Positions 11,900 to 27,071 of a stretch of 64,000 nucleotides of DNA are shown here, piece after piece. The translations under genes and the position numbers were made by a program. Where the stretch lies: the NCBI GenBank assembly GCA_964036045.1, contig OZ038385.1:36736063-36800062 (forward strand), in the 5' to 3' direction. The notes beneath the pieces are model-generated. The model ran no database searches, was not told where the DNA came from, and saw nothing but the letters and a program-made list of their open reading frames with translations. Within the stretch, counting starts at the first letter, position 1. Every line of letters starts with the position of its first letter. This DNA is from Eutreptiella sp. 'Long Island Sound 2002' (taxonomy: Eukaryota > Euglenozoa > Euglenophyceae > Eutreptiales > Eutreptiaceae).

Positions 11900-14800
11900 A
11901 ATTTGTTGCTCTCTCTCTTTAGTCCACTTCTTCAAACACTCTTACAATGATTGACGATTTGCAGCCGGATTACTCTTCGGATGACAAGGAGCCCAGGTGG
12001 CAGCAAATGCAAATATAGGAAAGAGCCGCAGCATGCATTATTTCTTTCAATCCTAGTCCACAACAAGTACGTGCGAAAGCATGGGTCAACGGCTATGCCC
12101 ATAACCCCAACAGTACAGTGGGCCAGAAGAAAGTTGTGGATCACTTCATCACCTCGTTCGCCTCAAATTGCATTGTGCATTGGTAGTGGTGGTACGGACA
12201 GGGTTAGTGTTGACTAAGGCGATTACGCAAGATTTGCTGCTAGTCTCGAGCAAAACTTTTGGCCACCTTGGGTAGCCTCCGGCAAAAACATTCTGTGGTT
12301 GAAGTTTGGTACACATCCGGCTACTTCTGGTAGGGCAAACACCACTCCCCCAGACAGGTAACTTGAAGTTTAGGGGGAGGGGGGGGGGGGTAGCGGGTTC
12401 GGAAATTTGCGACGACCCACCTCTTTGTTAAGGGTAGGCACACCTGGAGACCGTCGCCCCTGATTGAAATGGCAATAGTACAAACACCTCGTGCAGTGAT
12501 GGGGGGTTATCGTAGATCAGCGAAAGGATAGTCCACTCTTGTTTTTTCCAAGTGCTATCCACAAGGGCAGGAGACTCTGCATCGAGATCACTAGTCCTAG
12601 ATTCCAAATGGTATTACGCTCCGATTCATCATTGGAAACCATGATGTGATTTTGCACACACCCCTCCGTTGTCAAGTAATTTTCATGGAGTGCCTCCAAA
12701 GCAAAGACGTCTAGATCTGTAGCAAATAGATCTGTGCCTGCAGATTTCATCAATCACTCCCTCCAAAACTTCCATCGAGTGGTATTAGGTAAATGAGGTT
12801 CATCCCAAAACTTCCGGTTTTTCTTTGCCCCCTTAGCTTTCTTCTTGGAGCTACGAGGCCGATGCGTATAAAACCCGGCGCTTGGACACTTCTCCAATTG
12901 TATGCCCCATCCTCTAAAAGATTTCTCAATGGATTTACCTGGTGGGATGGGGTCACAGCCCCACATTGGGGTTGATGCCCTCCAGATTTGGGCAAATCAG
13001 AGGGCTGGCTTGTAGATGGTTGTAGGGTAAAACAATGTCCTGAGGTCGAGATGTGGGCACGATAGCCAGTGTTTCGATGCTCAAAACAAACGGCTAGCTT
13101 AGACATCCTAAGTTGTATGGACTCAATGGAGCGTTCTTCAAGTAGGTGATATCAACGATTGACCGGCCATCCTCGTTGTTGGTGATGTTTTGGGGGCACT
13201 CTTATCAACTTCCCTAGAACCATAGGACATGGTTGATGCTGAGTGTGGTGATGTGTCGCAATCATCGATCATCGTGGGTGCTTTTCGTGAGGATGCACGC
13301 GACCTTTGAGGCTGAGTTTTGTTTTGGCGTTAGTGAGTGTGGGTGCTTTGTCCGGCAGACCGTCTAGGACTTGAGCCTTACCACGGTGGCAGCCCAGGAT
13401 ACAACCCGAACTGCTGCCATGATACCTGACTAGATCCACAAAAGAGTTAGGTACTGCAGTAGGGCTAACAATGGACAGTTATTTCGGCAATACAGCAATG
13501 CTATGAAATGCATAATAATGTGGGTTTTTATAAACATTCAGTTCACATTGTCTTGGAATTGTGTTCATACATCTAAAGACATTTGGGGCCTTTAGGGGCC
13601 CTCAAGGGGCTTTGGATCGGCTTTCAGGGCCATTTTTTGATACTCCTTTCTATGTATATTTCACCCTTACCACATTGTCTATCGTGGTTGTAAATTCACC
13701 TACATATGAACGCACGATTCCCAGTTGTTGTTCAACTAGTCCCATACTTTACTCCACAATTTCCTTGACCTGTTTGCGAGATACTTCTTGACATGGAGGC
13801 ACAGCACGTGGCACATTTGTAGCGGACGAACTTGATTCTGTGTTCAGTGATGTATTTGCGAACAATGAAGGCGGAAGTGAATTCCTACTCCTGGCAGCGA
13901 TGGGCCACCTCCAGCTTAGCCGTTCCCCTCTCCCCCATGCCCTCCTACCCTCCCTTCCCCTTTGCAAGAACAACGCTCCTCTGTCAGAACAACATGAGGT
14001 GTTGTTTCTGCAACTTTCGGAACCGTGGGATTTGGCAGCTCCGTTTGCTTCTTGTCCCTGAAGGTGGAGTAGTTTCACAGACTTGGGGCTGGAAATGGTA
14101 TTTTGAGGGATGCTGATGACAGTTCAACCAGCCAGTACAACCAGAGGCGTTGTGTCCGTCGTTTTCAGTGCTTGTAAAGTTGATCTTGCACAGATTTTTG
14201 GATTTTTTTTAACCACCCAGCAATGGCAACCAGCCGGCATCACCAGCTGATGTTGGTGACATTCACAGGTCCTCTGGTCCCATTACCTAATGGACACAAC
14301 CACATCCCAAGCGCCAGTGACTTAAGGGGCGCGTTTGGTGCACACAACTCTCTGTGGGGATTCCTGTGGGGACGGTGGATGTTGGTAGAAGGGGGTGGGG
14401 GCGGGGGTGCAGTGGAAGGTGGTGAAGGTTGATTGAGGTTGCAGTAAGGATTGGTGGAAGATACCGTGGAGGTTGGTGCAGGTTGAGGTAGCGGTGGATG
14501 GAGGGTGGTTGCAAGAAGTTGGTGGTGGTTGCTTTCCTGTCCCCCTTCCCCATTGACAGTGTACAACATTCAACGGGATACTGGAAGATATCATTGTGTG
14601 TCATTGTCCAAGAGGAAATGGTGTGCATCAGCTTTGAGAGGTGTTGTGTGAATTTTGCTGAGTCACGCAACGCTTTCATGTGGTTGGGGTGCTTTGGGTC
14701 ATTCAGATGACAACAGAATGGTGCAACATACTGTGCGCATTTTTGATCCTCATCAGCTGCCATCATCATCCAGGAAACAATTCCTGGTGTATGGAGTCCA

Positions 14801-14990
14801 GCATATGGGAGTATGACAGTTACCCAAATTTCCCTAGGCAGATGGTTGATTATGTTGGTCATCTGTGTCTGCTTATTCATTCATGTAGGTATGCATGTTT
14901 ATGCTTCGCTTGCTATTTTGGCATAGTGCGCTGTGTCTATGTGGTGGTGTGTGCAATACACCTAGCAGAATCTGTAGATGTGAAGTTTGA
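11900..14990. other. No recognisable gene; weak minus-strand frames
   Basis: Two adjacent minus-strand frames (about 13106-12750 and 12753-12517) and another (14078-13749) have protein-like composition but no domain that can be named. They may be exons of an unidentified gene or chance frames. G/T-rich, imperfect GGTNGTGGAAG-type sequence lies at 14380-14530. A G-run is at 12,367-12,390. Confidence 0.3.
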
Positions 14991-15007
14991 CTCTTTCTCT
15001 TCGATCC

Positions 15008-15100
15008 ACCCCCCCCCCCCCCGTCACATGGCCACGTGCCAACCCCCCTCCCGTCTCCTTGAAATTGCCCCCCTTTTTTCGGGGGGGGGGGGGGCATCAC
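15008..15100. repeat. Long poly-C and poly-G runs
   Basis: A C-run (15,008-15,022) and a G-run (15,080-15,094) face each other across about 60 bp, giving a hairpin-prone stretch. Lengths may be unreliable in the assembly. Confidence 0.7.
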
Positions 15101-15420
15101 TTTGACTTTTCTCCAAGTGGTGCATGATCGATTTTAGGGGAATGTGTTTTGGACCCCATTTTGACCCGATTTTGGTCCCAAAATGGCCAATGCTTTTGCG
15201 TTTTTGGCAAGGCCAAAGCGGGTCAAAAAGGACTATAACAGCCAAAAACACTTATTTTGGGCATCGCAAGCTGTGCACAATCATTTTTGGAGAAATGTGG
15301 TTTTGACTCCCCCCCCCTGCCGCCTGTCCCAAAATGGCCCATTTCCATGGTCTTTTTGACAATTTTGGATGGCCAAAATGGCTCAAAACGGGCTTTTGGG
15401 CATATTGTGGAGTTAGGGGG
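15100..15420. repeat. Two-copy degenerate repeat (~170-180 bp)
   Basis: The words GGAGAAATGTGNTTTTGAC / GGGGAATGTGTTTTGGACC, then GTCCCAAAATGGCC, then GGNAAGGCCAAA / TGGATGGCCAAAATGG recur in the same order in 15130-15230 and 15290-15400. This is an old tandem duplication without a coding signal. Confidence 0.5.
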
Positions 15421-16478
15421 CAGCCAAAGGCTCTTTGACCCAAGCAAACCAAGCCGTCCACGGCACATGCAATCCGTTTTAACACCCGAATGGACTGTCA
15501 TTACCCTATCCGGCAGTTGGATCCACCAATGTAGTTTTTAGGACCCAGCAATGCATTTTTCCATCTTTTTGAGCGTTTTAGGTTTCAGGGTTGTTGTTGT
15601 TTTTTTGGCCACAAATGGCCATCTTTGGCCCACAACCGCACAGATTCTGGAGGATTTGGTGACTCTGCCCCGGGCTGACAAAGAGCACATGTCAAGGAAC
15701 ACACACACCAAAAAATGGGCCTGAACGGGAACTTCCCATCTCCAATACCTGCACAACAGTTGGGTGAAGCGCTTGTTGCCCGATGTTGTTGTTGCTGAAA
15801 CATTCGGTCAATATTAACTTCCATGTGCAACCTCTCCCATCCCCAACTCACAAGCTGGGGGTTCACCGGAGGTCCACTTTTCGAGATTTTCATCTGCTTC
15901 TAACCAACTGTCAAGGAGCTGACCCATGTGTGTTGTCACTGTTACGCCCACACCTGCATCCACCACATGCAACTCAGTTGTGCAAGCAGGTGGGTAGGAA
16001 AGCAAGTCTTTTCCACTGCACTTACCCTTCGCCCATTCACTGGACGATTGAGCACTGGTTTGGCCTATATGGTGTCCTTGAACACCGACCCACTGTTTTG
16101 GTTCAGTCCACATCGTACACCGCCCACGCATTGTACCCCCCCCCCTCCCCCGACAGGGCATAACACCACCTGCATCCACTCTCTAGTCGAGCAGTACTGC
16201 AGACCAGTACCACCCTGAACACAGGCAATGTGGAGGGCGGATGTCAGCCGACAGCCCTTGGAATTTGCTAATGGACCCCCCACCCTTCGGAAAGAAGAAG
16301 CATGGCCCCCTGTGGACTCCCCTTTCAAAGGTAGTAACATGGCCCCTCCCAACTCTTCACAGTGTGTATCCCGTGTGTATCATAACTCTTCACAATGCGT
16401 ATACCAAAAGAAAGAGGTGTGTATCTCTCAAACCACAGTGTTGCTATGCGCAGGTGCTTCATATGCTCTTTTGATTCG
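15421..16478. other. No recognisable gene
   Basis: Mixed DNA with C-runs near 16,135-16,150. It lies directly upstream of the histidine kinase and would hold its promoter if the start at 16479 is right. No core promoter motif is convincing. Confidence 0.4.
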
Positions 16479-19110
<2,632 letters not shown>

Positions 19111-19435
19111 TGGCCGCCAATCCCCCCCCCCTCCGGTGGATGGGCCAGCAGCTCAAACCTGTCGGGACCTATCACAGACCCCAACACTACACACCCTCCC
19201 CCCATCCCCCCCCAAACCCCTCAATTGCCCCTCCCAGAACCCCCCCATCCCCCCCCCCCCCGGGGGCCTCCGGCCACCAGTGAGTGGGGGAGGTAGTCCG
19301 CATCCAAACCCGAGCCCCCCCCCCGTGACTCACTCCCTCCCTCACTCACTCACTCACTCACTCACTCACCAGCCCCACCAGCGGATAGCCCAACCCCATC
19401 AAATGCAACGGCAGTGTCCCTTGGGGGGAAGGGTT
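19111..19435. repeat. C-rich low-complexity tract with short (TCAC)n
   Basis: Directly follows the receiver domain. Long C-runs and a short (ACTC)n stretch (19,336-19,370) give a Pro/Ser/His-rich read-through frame that is most likely intron or 3' flank, not protein. Confidence 0.6.
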
Positions 19436-19710
19436 GAAATACACGTCCACCGCATTGCGCAGCGGTGTGCATACCGCTGGGATGTACATGGACCACTGCC
19501 GTATTGTGCCGCCGCACTGAGCAGCGCTGTGTGCACCACCGGAGTGTGCAGCGATGTATGTACCGTCACGGTGTGCCACAGTGTGCGGCAACGCCTGTAC
19601 CGCCGCACTGTGCCCTTGTGTGCGTACTGCCGCAGTGTGCAGCGCTGCGAGTACCACACTGGCCTGCAATGGTGCACATACTACCGCCGTGTGCGGGCCT
19701 TTTGCGTGTC
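19436..19710. repeat. Degenerate ~30-bp minisatellite rich in GTGTGCAGCG
   Basis: Imperfect copies of a unit like GTGTGCAGCGNTGTGTNCC. The overlapping His/Arg/Thr-rich frames on both strands are repeat translations. Confidence 0.65.
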
Positions 19711-21510
19711 CTATCGCTCCAGGATGGCCGCGTGGGGCTCTCCGCCATGGGCTGCCCCATCCGTTGCGTTGTGTTGAAGTCCGCGGCTGGAACGCAGGGC
19801 CACACCGCACATACCATGTTGGGGTTGCGGGTTTGAGGTCAGTCCTCCGCATAGGCCTCGTTCGTGATGGTGATTCCGTCGGGCGTGACGTGATTTCTGC
19901 AGGAGGACTCCGCATTCACTGGTCAGCAATCCACTCATATCCTGACTGCCATTGTGCTGTTCCAGGTCACATCCGCGCTGCCCTGCCTCCACCTGAGGCG
20001 CTACACATTGTGCCCAGACAATATCAATATCAATATTTAATTGACGCCTGTCCCCCTGCCCGAATCCCTTCCTCCGCATTATTCCCCACACCGTGGAGCT
20101 AACTCCAAGTGAACCCTCCCAGTGGGTCCTCAGGTACACGGGTACCCAGGACCATCCCCGTTGTAACAATATGAAGGCTGTTGAGTTGGGGCAGGGCTGA
20201 GTGTGGCCAATGTGATTGATGTTGTTTGTTGGGTGAAAGACACTTCCCATACAAAAGGGTTAGGAGCCGGTGTAGTGAAGGAGTAACGTGTACCAAACCT
20301 AAGCTGCTGCGCACACGTTCCATGGACTACATTGAAGTGAGATTATTATGATGTGACCGAGCCATAGAAAGGTATTGCTGTCTTCGTTGTCACATGCTCC
20401 CATTAGGTGTGTCCTGTGCCGTGCTCTCCTTGTTGAGCTCACAGCACTGATCTGGTGTCTGTGTTCGAAAGGCGGCAGTGCCCAAGGTGCGAATCTGCTC
20501 CCCGCCCCAAAGGGCGCCAGATCGACCCTCCAGGCAGTGCCAGACTCAAATGGTCCGCTGTTGGTTTTTGTAGATACGCCTTTCGGACACCCCGTGCATT
20601 CTCCTGACGCTCACATTTGGCATATACCTTGATATGGAGTGTCTCACTATGCGCATATTGGTGCGCAGACCTGGACATGGAAAACCCTTGCTCTGATCTG
20701 CCAACAGTGTACAATGAGCCCAATGATGAGCACCTGTCAGGGTAAAGGAGGGAGGAAGGGGGATGCTGGAGGAGGCAAAGTGCGGCAGGGGTTGGAGTAG
20801 GGAGAGTGCATTGGGAGTGGGAGTGCAGTATGGATGTAGGGTGCAGGAAGAGGGAACGTGCATGAGGAGGGAGTAGTGGGAGATTTCAGGTCATTGGGTG
20901 TAGGTCGATTCCCAGCTGCCAGCGCTGGGTCAACAGCCTTTATATGGTGTACCAGTGTGCTGAATTGCTGTTAAGGTGATTGTGTCTGGGGAATATCCTC
21001 CTGGAGCCCAGCCGTTGAGTTTGACTGTACGGGTTGTGAGAGATGAGACTGAGGTAGTGCACAGCAGGTGTGCATTTGGTCCAGCTCCCTGGGAAGCATG
21101 AGATCGGCGACCTGCTGACTCTAGGACCCCAAGAAGTCTCTAGATTTGTGCGTCTTGACTGCTGATTGAAGCTTGGTAGCTAGCGGTGTGCTGATGTGGT
21201 GAAGAACCAAAATCAGAATCGGGCAAGCAACAGGCATGACCTTTTTTTTTTGGTGGGGAGGGGGGCGAGACCAAGATGAGCTGGTGTAAGCTGCTCACTG
21301 TATGGTGCTTGAAGCAACTTATCAAAATGAATGTTCAGAGCTGTCCACTTCTGCGATGGTAGTAGATGTGACACACAGTCCCTTAGCACAGACCCCATCC
21401 CCCCCACCTTTTTTGAAGGAGTTGCAGGCGCGGTGCGTGCGCGCTGCGTATAGTGGGGGTGTACCCAGGGCCACCATTTGGGGTCTATTAGGCGGATGAG
21501 CTGACCCAGA
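19711..21510. other. No recognisable gene
   Basis: Mixed DNA up to the satellite border. Includes a G/A-rich, imperfectly repetitive patch (20,740-20,880). No domain, RNA or element is recognised. Confidence 0.4.
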
Positions 21511-22738
21511 CAGCTCCCCGAGGCGGCAGGGGTTATGTAGCCACCTTGCCCACAAGTGGGCCACTTCTGATTTTGTCCCCCGCTCTGAAGCGGAGGGGCT
21601 CCCCGAGACGGCAGGGTTTATGTAGCCACCATGCCCACAAGTGGGCCACTTCTGATTTTGTCCCCCGCTCTGAAGCGGAGGGGCTCCCCGAGACAGCAGG
21701 GGTTATGTAGCCACCTTGCCCACAAGTGGGCCACTTCTGATTCTCTCCCCGGCTCTGAAGCGGAGGGGATCCCCGAGGCGGCAGGGGTTATGTAGCCACC
21801 ATGCCCACAAGTGGGCCCCTTCTGATTTTGTCCCCCGCTCTGAAGCGGAGGGGATCCCCGAGGCGGCAGGGGTTATGTAGCTACCTTGCCCACAAGTGGG
21901 CCACTTCTGATTTTGCCCCCTACTCTGAAGCGGAGGGGCTCCCCGAGACGGCAGGGGTTATGTAGCCACCATGCCCACAAGTGGGCCACTTCTGATTTTG
22001 TCCCCCGCTCTGCAGCGGTGGGGCTCCCCGAGGCGGCAGGGGTTATGTAGCCACCATGCCCACAAGTGGGCCACTTCTGAATTTGCCCCCCGCTCTGCAG
22101 CGGTGGGGCTCCCCGAAGCGGCAGGGGTTATGTAGCCACCATGCCCACAAGTGGGCCACTTCTGATTTTCTCCCCCGCTATAAAGCGGAGGGGCTCCCCG
22201 AGGCGGCAGGGGTTGTGTAGCCACCTTGCCCACAAGTGGGCCACTTCTGATTTTATCCCCCGCTCTAAAGCGGTGGGGCCTCTTGAGATGGCAGGGGTTA
22301 TGTAGCCACCATGCCCACAAGTGGGCCACTTCTGATTCTCTCCCCCGCTCTGAAGCGGAGGGGCTCCCCGAGGCGGCAGGGGTTATGTAGCCACCATGCC
22401 CACAAGTGGGCCACTTCTGATTTTATCCCCCGCTCTGAAGCGGTGGGGCGCCCCGAGGCGGCAGGGGTTATGTAGCCACCTTGCCCACAAGTGGGCCACT
22501 TCTGATTTTGCACCCCCCTCTGCAGTGGTGGGGCTCCCCGAGACGGCAGGGGTTATGTAGCCACCATGCCCACAAGTGGGCCACTTCTGATTTTGTCCCC
22601 CGCTCTGCAGCGGTGGGGCTCCCCGAGGCGGCAGGGGTTATGTAGCCACCATGCCCACAAGTGGGCCACTTCTGATTTTGCCCCCCGCTCTGAAGCGGAG
22701 GCGCTCCCCGAGGCGGCAGGGGTTATGTAGCCACGTTA

Positions 22739-23128
22739 GCCCCTCTACTTCAGAGCGGGGGGCAAAATCAGAACTGGCCCACTTGTGGGCAAGGTGGCTT
22801 CATAACCCCTGCCGCCTCGGGGAGCCCCACCGCTTCATAGCGGGGGACAAAATCAGAAGGGGCCCACTTGTGGGCATGGTGGCTACATAACCCCTGCCGC
22901 CTCGGGGAGCCCCTCCGCTTCAGAGCGGGGGAGAGAATCAGAAGTGGCCCACTTGTGGGCATGGTGGCTACATAACCACTGCCGTCTCGGGAAGCCCCAC
23001 CGCCTTAGAGCGGGGGACAAAATCAGAAGTGGCCCACTTGTGGGCATGGTGGCTACGTAACCCCTGCCGCCTTGGGGAGCCCCTCCGCTTCTAGCGGGGG
23101 ACAACATCAGAAGTGGCCCACTTGTGGG
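22739..23128 (-). repeat. Inverted satellite block 1
   Basis: Monomers switch to the opposite orientation after TTATGTAGCCACGTTAG and switch back at a palindrome around 23,115-23,140, where CCCACTTGTGGGC meets its own complement. The same left junction sequence recurs 1,321 bp further on. Confidence 0.9.
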
Positions 23129-24058
23129 CAAGTGGGCCACTTCTGATTTTGTCCCCGGCTCTGCGGCGGTAGGGCTCCCCGAGGCGGCAGGGGTTATGTA
23201 TCCACCTTGCCCACAAGTGGGCCACTTCTGATTTTGTCCCCCGCTCTGCAGTGGTGGGGCTTCCCGAGACGGCAGGGGCTATGTAGCCACCATGCCCACA
23301 AGTGGGCCACTTGTGATTCTCTCCCCCGCTCTGCAGCGGTAGGGCTTCCCGAGGCGGCAGGGGTTATGTAGCCACCTTGCCCACAAGTGGGCCACTTCCG
23401 ATTTTGTCCCCCGCTCTGAAGCGGAAGGGCTCCCCGAGGCGGCAGGGGTTATGTAGCCACCTTGCCCACAAGTGGGCCACTTCTGATTTTGTCCCCCGCT
23501 CTGCAGTGGTGGGGCTTTCCGAGACGGCAGGGGCTATGTAGCCACCATGCCCACAAGTGGGCCACTTGTGATTCTCTCCCCCGCTCTGCAGCGGTAGGGC
23601 TTCCCGAGGCGGCAGGGGTTATGTAGCCACCTTGCCCACAAGTGGGCCACTTCCAATTTTGTCCCCCGCTCTGAAGCCGAGGGGCTCCCCGAGGCGGCAG
23701 GGGTTATGTAGCCATCATGCCCACAAGTGGGCCACTTTTGATTTTGCCCCCCGCTCGGAAGCGGTGGGGCTCCTCGAGGCGGCAGGGGTTATGTAGCCAC
23801 CTTGCCCACAAGTGGGCCACTTTTGATGTTGTCCCCCGCTATGAAGCGGAGGGGCTCCCCGAGACGGCAGGGGTTATGTAGCCACCATGCCCACAAGTGG
23901 GCCACTTCTGATTTTGTCCCCCGCTCTGCAACGGTGGGGCTCCCCGAGGCGGCAGGGGTTATGTAGCCACCTTGCTCACAAGTGGGCCACTTCTGATTTT
24001 GCCCCCCGCTCTGAAGCGGACGCGCTCCCCGAGGCGGCAGGGGTTATGTAGCCACGTT

Positions 24059-24424
24059 AGCCCCTCTACTTCAAAGCGGGGGGCAAAATCAGAAGTGGCC
24101 CACTTGTGGGCAAGGTGGCTTCATAACCCCTGCCGCCTCGGGGAGCCCCACTGCTTCATAGCGGGGGACAAAATCAGAAGGGGCCCACTTGTGGGCATGG
24201 TGGCTACATAACCCCTGCCGCCTCGGGGAGCCCCTCCGCTTCAGAGCGGGGGAGAGAATCAGAAGTGGCCCACTTGTGGGCATGGTGGCTACATAACCAC
24301 TGCCGTCTCGGGAAGCCCCACCGCCTTAGAGGCCTTGTGGGCAAGGTGGCTACATAACCCCTGCCGCCTCGGGGAGCCCTACCGCTGCAGAGCCGGGGAC
24401 AAAATCAGAAGTGGCCCACTTGCC
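24059..24424 (-). repeat. Inverted satellite block 2 (paralogue of block 1)
   Basis: Shares the left junction and the first about 270 bp with block 1 at an offset of 1,321 bp. Then an inner segment is flipped: sequence that is inverted in one copy is direct in the other, and vice versa, around the ACTTGCCCACAAGTGGGCC palindrome at about 24,418-24,437. Confidence 0.85.
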
Positions 24425-27071
24425 CACAAGTGGGCCACTGCTGATGTTGTCCCCCGCTAGAAGCGGAGGGGCTCCCCAAGGCGGCAGGGGTTATGTAGCC
24501 ACCATGCCCACAAGTGGGCCACTTCTGATTTTGTCCCCCGCTCTGCAGTGGTGGGGCTTCCCGAGACGGCAGGGGCTATGTAGCCACCATGCCCACAAGT
24601 GGGCCACTTGTGATTCTCTCCCCCGCTCTGCAGCGGTAGGGCTTCCCGAGGCGGCAGGGGTTATGTAGCCACCTTGCCCACAGGTGGGCCACTTCCGGTT
24701 TTGTCCCCCGCTCTGAAGCGGAGGGGCTCCCCGAGGCGGCAGGGGTTATGTAGCCACCTTGCCCACAAGTGGGCCACTTCTGATTTTGTCCCCCGCTATG
24801 AAGCAGTGGGGCTCCCCGAGGCGGCAAGGGTTATGTAGCCACCATGCCCACAAGTGGGCCACTTGTGATTCTCTCCCCCGCTCTGCAGCGGTAGGGCTTC
24901 CCGAGGCGGCAGGGGTTATGTAGCCACCTTGCCCACAAGTGGGCCACTTTTGATTTTGCCCCCCGCTCGGAAGCGGTGGGGCTCCTCGAGGCGGCAGGGG
25001 TTATGTAGCCACCTTGCCCACAAGTGGGCCACTTTTGATGTTGTCCCCCGCTATGAAGCGGAGGGGCTCCCCGAGGCGGCAGGGGTTATGTAGCCACCAT
25101 GCCCACAAGTGGGCCACTTCTGAATTTGCCCCCCGCTCTGAAGCGGAGGGGCTCCCCGAGGCGGCAGGGGTTATGTAGCCATCATGCCCACAAGTGGGCC
25201 ACTTTTGATTTTGCCCCCCGCTCGGAAACGGTGGGGCTCCTCGAGGCGGCAGGGGTTATGTAGCCACCTTGCCCACAAGTGGGCCACTTTTGATGTTGTC
25301 CCCCGCTATGAAGCGGAGGGGCTCCCCGAGGCGGCAGGGGTTATGTAGCCACCTTGCCCACAAGTGGGCCACTTCTGATTTTGTCCCCCGCTCTGCAGTG
25401 GTGGGGCTTCCCGAGACGGCAGGGGCTATGTAGCCACCATGCCCACAAGTGGGCCACTTGTGATTCTCTCCCCCGCTCTGCAGCGGTAGGGCTTCCCGAG
25501 GCGGCAGGGGTTATGTAGCCACCTTGCCCACAAGTGGGCCACTTCCGATTTTGTCCCCCGCTCTGAAGCGGAAGGGCTCCCCGAGGCGGCAGGGGTTATG
25601 TAGCCACCTTGCCCACAAGTGGGCCACTTCTGATTTTGTCCCCCGCTCTGCAGTGGTGGGGCTTTCCGAGACGGCAGGGGCTATGTAGCCACCATGCCCA
25701 CAAGTGGGCCACTTGTGATTCTCTCCCCCGCTCTGCAGCGGTAGGGCTTCCCGAGGCGGCAGGGGTTATGTAGCCACCTTGCCCACAAGTGGGCCACTTC
25801 CAATTTTGTCCCCCGCTCTGAAGCCGAGGGGCTCCCCGAGGCGGCAGGGGTTATGTAGCCATCATGCCCACAAGTGGGCCACTTTTGATTTTGCCCCCCG
25901 CTCGGAAGCGGTGGGGCTCCTCGAGGCGGCAGGGGTTATGTAGCCACCTTGCCCACAAGTGGGCCACTTTTGATGTTGTCCCCCGCTATGAAGCGGAGGG
26001 GCTCCCCGAGACGGCAGGGGTTATGTAGCCACCATGCCCACCAGTGGACCACTTCTGATTTTGTCCCCCGTTCTGCAGCGGTGGGGCTCCCCGAGGCGGC
26101 AGGGCTGATGTAGCCACCGTGCCCACACGTGGGCCACTTCTGATTTTGTCCCCCGCTCTGAAGCGGTGGGGCTCCCCGAGGCGGCAGGGGTTATGTAGCC
26201 ACCTTGCCCACAAGTGGGCCACTTCTGATTTTGTCCCCCGCTTGGAAGCGGAGGGGCTCCCCGAGGCGGCAGGGGTTATGTAGCCACCATGCCCACAAGT
26301 GGGCCACTTCTGATTTTATCCCCCGGTCTGCAGCGGTGGGGCTCCCCGAGGCGGCAGGGCTGATGTAGCCACCGTGCCCACACGTGGGCCACTTCTGATT
26401 TTGTCCCCCGCTCTGAAGCGGAGGGGCTGCCTGTGGCGGCGGGGGTGATGTAGCCACCTTGCCCACAAGTGGGCCACTTCTGATTTCGTCCCCCGCTTTG
26501 AAGCGGAGGGGCTCCCCAAGGCGGCAGGGCTGATGTAGCCACCATGCCCTCAAGTGGGCCACTTCTTATTTTTCCCCCCGCTCTGCGGCAATGGGGCTCC
26601 CCGAGACGGCAGAGGTTATGTAGCCGCAATACCCACAAGTGGGCCACTTCTGATTTTATCCCCGGCTCTGAAGCGGAGGGGCTCCCCGAGGCGGCAGGGG
26701 TTATGTAGCCACCATGCCCACAAGTGGGCCACTTCTGATTTTGTCCCCCCCTTTGAAGCAGAGGGGCTCCCCGAGGCGGCAGGGCTAATGTAGCCACCAT
26801 GCCCTCAAGTGGGCCACTTCTGATTTTGTCCCCCGCTCTGAAGCGGAGGGGCTCCCCGAGGCGGCAGGGGTTATGTAGCCACCATGCCCTCAAGTGGGCC
26901 ACTTCTGATTTTGCCCCCCGCTCTGCGGCGGTGGGACTCCCCGAGAAGGCAGGGGTTATGTAGCCACCATGCCCACAAGTGGGCCACTTCTGATTTTATC
27001 CCCGGCTCTGAAGCGGAGGGGCTCCCCGAGGCGGCAGGGGTTATGTAGCCACCATGCCCAGAAGTGGGCCA

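Noticed and set aside
15368-15392. Dinoflagellate spliced-leader-like phrase (ATGGCTCAA)
   Set aside because: Only part of the leader matches and it lies inside an old two-copy repeat rather than at a gene start.
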